Of a stretch of DNA of 64,000 nt, positions 57,905 to 64,000 are shown piece by piece. Numbering within the stretch: the stretch's first letter is position 1; each line of letters begins with the position of its first letter. The translations under genes and the position numbers were made by a program. Under the pieces are notes generated by a model. That model did not search any database. It saw only the letters and a program-made list of their open reading frames with translations, and had not been told where the DNA came from. The stretch lies in NCBI RefSeq assembly GCF_036898095.1, contig NC_090768.1, forward strand, positions 47,674,187 to 47,738,186, written 5' to 3'. Origin of the DNA: Palaemon carinicauda. Its lineage: Eukaryota; Arthropoda; Malacostraca; Decapoda; Palaemonidae.

Positions 57905-58508
57905 ACCGAGGTCCATGTTTGTATTTTCCAGGTCATCAACAGAGGGGTGGTTTTTTTAGTACGAGCAAGCCGGGTTATCCACCTCTTATCGGAGGATGTC
58001 AGTCCTCCTATCCCATGTGGCCCAACATGAGAAGAGGCTTCAGTGGGGACCAGTCCTCTATTAGAGAGGGGCTGCCTCTCTTAAGGTGGGCGTACACTGG
58101 TCAGTGGGGGTGGTTAGCCCCTCCCACCGGCGACTCCAATGCCTGGCATCACCCATTACCCGACTCTTTAACAGACTGGGTCTGCACCCAGTGGGGTTTG
58201 CCAGAGGGTGATGGCGTCTAAATTGGCGCAGGTTGAGATGGAATGCCATCCATCCAACACTGTGTCATATCCAAAGCATCAGCCAAAGTATAATCAAACA
58301 AGCCACAGTCATCAACAAGTTCAAGCCCAAAAGGAAGAGATGGGAGAAAAAAAAGTAACCAAAAGGAAAAGAGAAAGAGCTGACTAATTTAGTTGGATCA
58401 ACAGTTGGGCACCGAGGTCCAGTGGGAAAGTAGTTCCCACCGTTCATTAGAGCCCAGCTGCTAATCCCTAAGACTCCCATCCTCATCAAGGCTTAAGCAT
58501 CTGGGGGG
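57905..58508 (-). promoter_or_regulatory. 5' untranslated region of element C
   Basis: Matches 37482-38103 of D through CCTCTTATCGGAGGATGTC, GGGCGTACACTGG, CCACCGGCGACTCC and GAGCCCAGCTGCTAATCCC, with ~38 bp missing near 58160. Ends CATCTGGGGGG at 58508, the element's 5' boundary shared with B and D. Internal promoter function is inferred from its position and conservation. Confidence 0.55.
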
Positions 58509-58512
58509 CATT

Positions 58513-58520
58513 TGGTGGGA
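58513..58520. repeat. Target-site duplication, right copy (element C)
   Basis: TGGTGGGA, identical to 53111-53118. Confidence 0.7.
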
Positions 58521-58850
58521 TGAAGAGGTTGTTGTTCACTCCTTCGTCTTGGGTCAGAATGAGGGGAACTCCTTATTGAGGAAATTGTGGCCTCCAAAGG
58601 AATAATCAGAGTGCTCTGATGACCTGGTAGAGGAATTTGAGTTGTTCCTGAGACCACTTGTTTAAGTGCCTGCTCAATTTCTTGGAACCAGGGCATATCC
58701 TTTACAAAGGAGACAGTCTATGAGGATGTTCCTTATTTCTTCTGTATAAGGAATCCCTCGCCAGGATGATCTATAAAAGCAATAGCATATGGCGAGTGCT
58801 GCGCAAGTGTGCTATGATGACAAGGCGAATGTTTATCGAGCGAGAACTCA
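58521..58850 (-). pseudogene. Gag N-terminal part of element G
   Basis: The frame 58493-58696 gives MPWFQEIEQALKQVVSGTTQ and LPGHQSTLIIPLEATISSI, ending PLHPT at the LINE C boundary. Sequence from 58700 to 58850 probably extends it but is broken. Confidence 0.55.
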
Positions 58851-58890
58851 CCGAAAAAAACAGAGCTGCTCACCGAAAAAAACAGAGCTA
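58847..58890. repeat. 22-bp tandem repeat
   Basis: CTCACCGAAAAAAACAGAGCT plus one base, at 58847-58868 and 58869-58890, differing only in the last base. Confidence 0.9.
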
Positions 58891-59799
58891 ACAAGACAAG
58901 CGCTGCGTAGGTGCATTCTGAAGATGGGGAGAGTGTGCATCAAGCTGATCTGGAACTCGCCGAAATAGAAAGAGCTGATGAGGCCAGCGCTGACGAGATA
59001 AGGAAGTATGTGCACTCGCATGCACAAACAACTTAAGTGTCTGTCCAGGCTGTCTTTTTTCTGTATAGCAAGCTAAAGCCCTGGGGTTGCTGCTTTGGCA
59101 AAGTGTTTGTCTCCCTGAACAAGTTTATAATAAGACAAGTTCTGAAAAGGCGAGTGAGGTGTTTGGTTCGCTGGATGTCGAGCGCTCTGAATACCCACTA
59201 CTTTTAGCGAACTGTTGGGTTAAGCGAGTAGATGTAAATTTGCGCTTTAATTCCCTCAACTGTTGTTGGGTGGGAACGGTATGTCGTCAAATGCAAGAGT
59301 TAAGGTGGCGAGTGATAGTCTTGGTGCGTAGCTGTGGGTGAGAGTTGCACTCCTCACCCATTCACCTTTTTGCTATGCACATCCTTCTAATCAAACTTAT
59401 CTGCCAACACACTCTCCAAGAAATCAAACATACTTTGTATTTCTCCTACAGGAGTGTTGCCTAACCTCACTTCCTCGCACGTAAGGGAGAGGGGGTTGCT
59501 GAATCGGAGGCACCATGGTGGTTCTACTCCAAATGAAGAAATCCTAAGCTCAAAGGCAGACTTTGGTCTTTCCACACGAAAAGAGGTATAATGTGTCCTA
59601 AGGACATGACGGCGGGGCCGGAAGTGGTAACCATGCGTGTAACTTCCCCGTCGTATAGGTCCGAAAAGCTATGCTCCGAAGAGCTTTAGTGTAGTAGTGT
59701 AATGCCTCACAACACGAAATTAATTAGTTCTGGAGTGACTTTCGTTTCCAAAAAATGTTGTGTCACATTTTACATGTACATCGCCTAATTCGTTCCTTT
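58891..59799. other. Unassigned DNA with a short possible repeat
   Basis: Frames of 60-85 residues on both strands without known motifs. Near 59705-59790, ACACGAAATTAATTAGTTC and CCTAATTCGTTCCT are partly similar to each other and may be a decayed element. A LINE ORF1 begins at about 59800. Confidence 0.35.
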
Positions 59800-61430
59800 G
59801 CGATTTTCTTTTTGTCCTTTTGATCCAATTGTTGAGGGGGATGGTGGACCTCAACTTGAATTTCTGATTTATTTAAATTGTCTTCTGGTTTATCAGAAAC
59901 CTCAATAGACAATACATCATATTTATTTGATGTCATAACTAATATTTTTTATGGAAGGGGTAGAGAGATGGAGGTCTCTCTCTTTTCCGATTAATAGGTG
60001 GTGAGCTACTGGGTTTTTGCACCTTCCCCACCACAGGTGCACCTGGTAACTTGGTTTCAAGTAGAACCTCCATCAAATCAGGCAAGGACATGGCCTGAGA
60101 AAGGTTAGTACTATTGTTGGTAATGGGGAATGAAGGTTGTATAGAAATGAGCAATGCCGCAGTTTTAATACACCATGGCAAAGCCTTAGAAGGCAATATA
60201 TTTACCTTGTCATGCAAAACCTTACTATCATTAGATGATGTATTTCTTTTCTTGGAATTACTGGCAGCAATACGTGGGTTTGATGTCTCCTGTGGTATAT
60301 TTCCTCCTGATTTTAATGCCTTTGCATAGCTGTTTGGTTTATTCAGAAGTCTTTTGGCATGTTCTGCACTGGATTTGTTGAGGGCAGCTTCTTCAAACTT
60401 ATAAATCTCGCAGCTCCTGTCAGTGGATTTATGGTTTGAGTTGCAGGTCAAACAGCTGGCCTCAAGTGCACAGTCTCCATGATAAGGTCTGGAACCGATG
60501 CTATGTATTTTTTTTCATTTTAACAAACTTTAGAAGGGTGTCCAAATTTGAAACACTTGTAACATTGTAGGGTCTTTTGTCTGAAAGATCAAACTTTAAT
60601 TCTTTCATTTTCAATAGCGATGTGGAAAAGCACATCGGCATTCTGGAAAGTAAGGATAATCACAAACGTCCCAGGAACCTTAAGCACTTTCCACACTGTT
60701 AATGGACATATGGCCAATATTTTCTCTTCTGTAAATTTACACAAGTCTTTATTGAAGACTACTCCTCTTCCATAAATAAAATTTAGGTGGGGTTTGACAT
60801 CGAACATATCATCATCAATACATGTCTTGAGGTTAGACAGTATTACTGATTGCGTGGATGATTTGGCATGGATTAGGAAGCTATATTTTCCAAAGCGAGA
60901 TATACCACCAGGTGCAATGGTTCCTACCTTTTCCTAAATTAGTTTGCTAATTTTAAAATAGTTCCCATTACTCCCCTTAGGCTCGGCAACAAGCCACATT
61001 GGTGGTTTTGGCTTTCTCTGGGGAGGCATAGTTATTCCAACATCTTTTTCAAACCAGTCAGCAGGTCTATATACATCCAAATTGTTTGGTATCTTATCAT
61101 ATAGGGCACCCATGACATTCAGGTTATTAATTTTAATATTATTGATGTTACATGTTGCATTAAATGGTTCTTCATGATTATTATAAGATATCCATGAATG
61201 CCCTTTTTTATTTCAAAGTTTCATTCATATTTCTTTTATCCCTCCACAGCATTTAAATGATTTATATAGCATATCATAAGCAGTATCTATTGGAATTTGG
61301 GTAACATGAAGGATTCAAAGTTTCCCTTTGTTACCCGACTTACTTGGTTTTCAAACATTAGTAGAGGGGTCCTTTTTTTGTTCCTAAGTCGTCAACTAAA
61401 TTTTCCTTAATTAAATTAGCAGAGGTCATC
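59800..61430 (-). pseudogene. LINE ORF1 (element I), ORF2 missing
   Basis: Related to ORF1 of elements C and D but another subfamily. Read from the N-terminal side (high coordinates): GRGVVFNKDLCKFTEEKILA and VWKVLKVPGTFVIILTFQNA (60630-60780), a Cys/His zinc-knuckle region near 60500-60570 (CYKCFKFGHPSKVC in a shifted frame), CEIYKFEEAALNKSSAEHAK (60370-60410) and a C-terminal part NNSTNLSQAMSLPDLMEVLL (60070-60130) that matches C. It is cut at about 59800, so no endonuclease or RT follows. It is probably an old copy, with three frame breaks. Confidence 0.65.
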
Positions 61431-61640
61431 AACAGTACTGGGGGAGAGTCAGCGTATCCAGGGGATGGGGGTTCGTTGCTTAAAGAATCCACAAGACAAG
61501 GTTGAGATAGTGAAAGTAATTAGTTAGATTTACCTGCTCGAGAATATTAGGCCATCACATGTCAGAAAGGAAATTTGTACTCTCAACTATTAGCACAATA
61601 AGAGTATACTTCCCAGATAGTCCACTCCACATCTTACCGG
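61431..61640. other. Unassigned DNA
   Basis: Possibly leader sequence of element I. No motif recognised. Confidence 0.3.
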
Positions 61641-61838
61641 AAGGATAGCATCAAAACAGATATAGAGGCACAGGTGTAAGCTGAACCCGCCTGTTAGGAC
61701 CGAGATCAAGAAACTATGGAATCATCCTCCCCATATCTGAAGGATAGCATCAAAACAGATATAGAGGCACAGGTGTAAGCTGAACCCGCCTGTTAGGACC
61801 GAGATCAATAAACTATGGAATCATCCTCCCCATATCTG
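61641..61838. repeat. 99-bp tandem duplication
   Basis: Units 61641-61739 and 61740-61838 are identical except AAG/AAT near 61709/61809. Each starts AAGGATAGCATC and ends CCCCATATCTG. Confidence 0.95.
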
Positions 61839-62111
61839 TGATGGTGGGTTTCCGGCCAAAAGCTGAGAGTCCTACCCCAAGCATTAGATTTCACTGGATT
61901 CCGAAAACCCAACACTTGAGAATAGTTCCGCCAAAAAGGTTCAAACCATCTTGGGGATGGCTAAAATCATCCAATACTCTCACATATAGTGTTGAATGCA
62001 AATACCTCCCAACCTTGACACCTACTCCCATCCATCAAAGTAGGCAGCAATAACGGATGTAGAAACATCCAAACCAGCGGCTATAATGGATGTAGAAACA
62101 TCCAAGCCAAA
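61839..62111. other. Leader-like DNA with a 33-bp duplication
   Basis: No ORF of known type. Two 33-bp units start at 62050 and 62083 with ATAA(C/T)GGATGTAGAAACATCC. The LINE RT begins right after. Confidence 0.5.
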
Positions 62112-62126
62112 AGAGATAGGGGTTGT

Positions 62127-63292
62127 ATGAATCAGATTTTTACAGTTAGGCAGATATGCGAGAAATATTTAGCAAAAGGTAAGGAGGTGTATGTTGCATT
62201 TATGGATCTGCAGAAAGCGTATGATAGAGTTGATAGGGAAGCAATGTGGAATGTGATGAGGTTATATGGAGTTGGTGGAAGGTTGTTGCAGGCAGTGAAA
62301 AGTTTCTACAAAGGTAGTAAAGCATGTGTTAGAATAGGAAATGAAGTGAGTGATTGGTTTCCGGTGAGAGTGGGACTGAGACAGGGATGTGTGATGTCGC
62401 CGCGGTTGTTTAACTTGTATGTTGATGGAGTGGTGAGAGAGGTGAATGCTCGAGTGCTTGGAAGAGGATTAAAACTGGTAGACGAGAATGACCATGAATG
62501 GGAGGTAAATCAATTGTTGTTTGCGGATGATACTGTACTGGTTGCAGACACAGAAGAGAAGCTTGACCGACTAGTGACAGCATTTGGAAGGGTGTGTGAG
62601 AGAAGGAAGTTGAGAGTTAATGTGGGTAAGAGTAAGGTTATGAGATGTACGAGAAGGGAAGGTGGTGCAAGGTTGAATGTCATGTTGAATGGAGAGTTAC
62701 TTGAGGAGGTGGATCAGTTTAAGTACTTGGGGTCTGTTGTTGCAGAAAATGGTGGAGTGGAAGCAGATGTACGTCAGAGAGTGAATGAAGGTTGCAAAGT
62801 GTTGGGGGCAGTTAAGGGAGTAGTAAAAAATAGAGGGTTGGGCATGAATGTAAAGAGAGTTCTATATGAGAAAGTGATTGTACCAACTGTGATGTATGGA
62901 TACGGAGTTGTGGGGAATGAAAGTGACGGAGAGACAGAAATTGAATGTGTTTGAGATGAAGTGTCTAAGGAGTATGGCTGGTGTATCTCGAGTAGATAGG
63001 GTTAGGAACGAAGTGGTGAGGGTGAGAATGGGTGTAAGAAATGAGTTAGCAGCTAGAGTGGATATGAATGTGTTGAGGTGGTTTGGCCATGTTGAGAGAA
63101 TGGAAAATGGCTGTCTGGTAAAGAAGGTGATGAATGCAAGAGCTGATGGGAGAAGTACAAGAGGAAGGCCAAGGTTTGGGTGGATGGATGGAGTGAGGAA
63201 AGCTCTGGGTGATAGGAGGATAGATGTGAGAGGCAAGAGAGCGTGCTAGAAATAGAAATGAATGGCGAGCGATTGTGACGCAGTTCCGGTAG
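62127..63292 (+). pseudogene. Reverse transcriptase C-terminal two-thirds (element K)
   Basis: Frame 62127-62954 carries FMDLQKAYDRVDREAMW (motif A with Asp), GLRQGCVMSPRLFNLY (motif B), QLLFADDTVLVADT (motif C, FADD intact), and GSVVAENGGVEADV. A frame change near 62895-62905 leads to GMKVTERQKLNVFEMKCLRS and LRWFGHVERMENG, the typical C-terminal block of RTE-like LINEs, and RGRPRFGWMDGVRKAL. A second frame change near 63230 leads to RARNRNEWRAIVTQFR, then stop at 63290. Only two frameshifts and no stops in 1.1 kb. N-terminal RT part and endonuclease are absent. Confidence 0.9.
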
Positions 63293-63556
63293 GCCCTGCT
63301 GCTTCCTCCGGTGCCTTAGATGACCGCGGAGGTAGCAGCAGTAGGGGATTATGCATTATGAAGCTTCATCTGTGGTGGATAACGGGGGAAGGTGGGCTGT
63401 GGCATCTAGCAGTACCAGCTGAACTTGGTTGGGTCCCTTGTCAGGCTGGGAGGAACATAAAGAGTAGAGGTCCCCTTTTTGTTTTGTTTCATTTGTTGAT
63501 GTCGGCTACCACCCAAAAATGGGGGAAGTGCCTTGGTATATGTATGTATATATATG
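63293..63556 (+). other. 3' untranslated region and tail of element K
   Basis: About 265 bp after the stop, including GGCCCTGCTGCTTCC, ATGTCGGCTACC and AAGTGCCTTGGTATATG, ended by TATG/TA repeats. The SINE units start directly afterwards. Confidence 0.6.
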
Positions 63557-63887
63557 ATAAATTTTGCACATTTAGACATATTTTTCATATTCATATTAGC
63601 CACATATTTTTGATACATTAATGTCTGGATTCTCTTAACGACCTCGGGATCATAGCCCCAGGCAAAATCACACAAAGACAAGAGCTTGTGACCGGCCGGG
63701 AATCGAACCCTGGACCAGCAAGCTTGTATAGACAGTGACTTACCACTTGGCCACAAAAAGATAAAAGTCAATGACAATTCTTCTGTACTTATACCTGTCA
63801 AATGCAGGTTTTTTGTACTTAGAATTGAAATCGACCCATCTTCACCATCGTAGCTAATTGGTAGTTTGCTACTTGGCATTCGATTAA
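63557..63887 (-). mobile_element. tRNA-derived SINE unit 1
   Basis: Minus-strand unit with an RNA polymerase III promoter: A box TGGCCAAGTGG at 63743-63753 and B box GGTTCGATTCC at 63699-63709 (given as read on the minus strand), 44 bp apart. The body that follows repeats 63888-64000 word for word: CACATTTAGAC, AGCCACATATTTT, TCTGGATTCTCTTAACGACC, TCATAGCCCCAGGC. The other tRNA parts do not fold convincingly, so it is a SINE head and not a tRNA gene. Confidence 0.75.
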
Positions 63888-64000
63888 TGAAAAATTTTAC
63901 ACATTTAGACGTGTTTTCCATATTCAAATAAGCCACATATTTTGATACATTAATATCTGGATTCTCTTAACGACCTCGGGATCATAGCCCCAGGCGAAAT
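63888..64000 (-). mobile_element. tRNA-derived SINE unit 2, cut by the window edge
   Basis: 113 bp matching 63557-63676 with a period of about 331 bp. The promoter part of this unit would lie beyond the window. Two units in direct order imply a tandem array or two insertions at the same site. Confidence 0.75.

Larger units (their letters stand above)
53119..58508 (-). mobile_element. I-like LINE element C, both ends present, endonuclease deleted
   Basis: Minus strand, 5.4 kb. From its 3' end: TTGATTGATTGA tail, RNase H, RT, remnant of the endonuclease, ORF1 with CCHC motifs, and a 5' region ending in CTGGGGGG at 58501-58508. It lies inside gag of DIRS element G and has a target-site duplication of at least 8 bp. 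The RNase H ORF (278 codons) is uninterrupted. Relative to D it lacks ~600 bp of endonuclease and ~38 bp of 5' untranslated region. Confidence 0.85.
47942..58850 (-). mobile_element. DIRS-like retroelement G, split by LINE C
   Basis: Minus strand. From 5' to 3': gag (58850-58521, then 53118-52618, then 52260-51100), RT (51059-50340), RNase H (50279-49500), tyrosine recombinase (49454-48290), 3' region (48289-47310). LINE C occupies 53119-58508 inside gag and a CR1/L2-like tail 52262-52617 is a second insertion. Without these, G is about 5.4 kb, a plausible full length. RT plus tyrosine recombinase and no integrase define the DIRS order. Confidence 0.8.
62112..63556 (+). mobile_element. 5'-truncated RTE-like LINE (element K)
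   Basis: The sequence opens inside the RT (MNQIFTVRQICEKY) at 62127, runs to the ORF end at 63292 and ends in a 3' untranslated region closed by (TATG)/(TA) repeats at 63540-63556. The first part is missing. It is younger-looking than any other RT here. Confidence 0.8.

Noticed and set aside
63690..63760. A tRNA gene on the minus strand
   Set aside because: A and B boxes are present, but the acceptor and D arms do not pair convincingly, and the unit is repeated with a SINE body.

Overview
The window is eukaryotic, repeat-dominated nuclear DNA. I could not find one convincing host gene, tRNA gene or rRNA gene. Nearly every recognisable coding stretch belongs to a retrotransposon and most are broken by stops, frameshifts or truncation. 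Very long (TA)n tracts, (TAA)n/(TAG)n tracts, CCHC-ORF1 LINEs with an RNase H domain, DIRS-like tyrosine-recombinase retroelements and RTE-like LINEs together suggest a decapod crustacean, most likely a caridean prawn or shrimp. The organism is inferred from remembered repeat style, not from a marker gene.

Layout. 0-3.4 kb: mostly unassigned DNA with two copies of a dispersed (TAA)n-tailed repeat and an RNase H remnant of an I-like LINE. 3.8-5.2 kb: an old DIRS-like remnant with a tandem duplication. 5-13.8 kb: largely unassigned, with three degenerate copies of a short module. 13.8-15.3 kb: a 560-bp (TA)n array and another (TAA)n-tailed repeat. 16.5-17.0 kb: a solitary DIRS-like terminal region carrying a CRE-YY1-CRE cluster. 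18.1-19.5 kb: a 5'-truncated CR1/L2-like LINE end between two (TA)n arrays. 19.5-24.3 kb: a Ty3/gypsy retrotransposon (+) with gag, protease, RT, RNase H and integrase, no detectable LTRs, and many disabling changes. 24.9-28.6 kb: DIRS-like element H (-). 29.0-32.2 kb: an RTE-like LINE end, interrupted by a 1.15-kb internally deleted I-like element with a 12-bp target duplication, then a DIRS 3' end. 32.2-41.2 kb: two I-like LINEs (D, E). 41.2-46.3 kb: DIRS-like element F. 46.3-47.9 kb: a second copy of the 29-32 kb RTE/DIRS segment. 47.9-58.9 kb: DIRS-like element G (RT, RNase H, tyrosine recombinase), split in its gag by a 5.4-kb I-like LINE (C) with its own target duplication. 59.8-61.4 kb: ORF1 of another LINE. 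62.1-63.6 kb: the best preserved RT in the window. 63.6-64.0 kb: tandem tRNA-derived SINE units.

The elements interact by nesting and sharing. Two different repeat families end in the same ~190-bp 3' tail, which fits mobilisation of a non-coding family by the LINE machinery. A duplicated RTE/DIRS segment gives natural empty sites for two later insertions. An internally deleted I-like LINE that keeps both ends looks like a non-autonomous derivative. All RT cores that can be read, except the one at 62.1 kb, carry a change at a catalytic position or are truncated, so the locus looks like a retrotransposon graveyard with a few younger arrivals.
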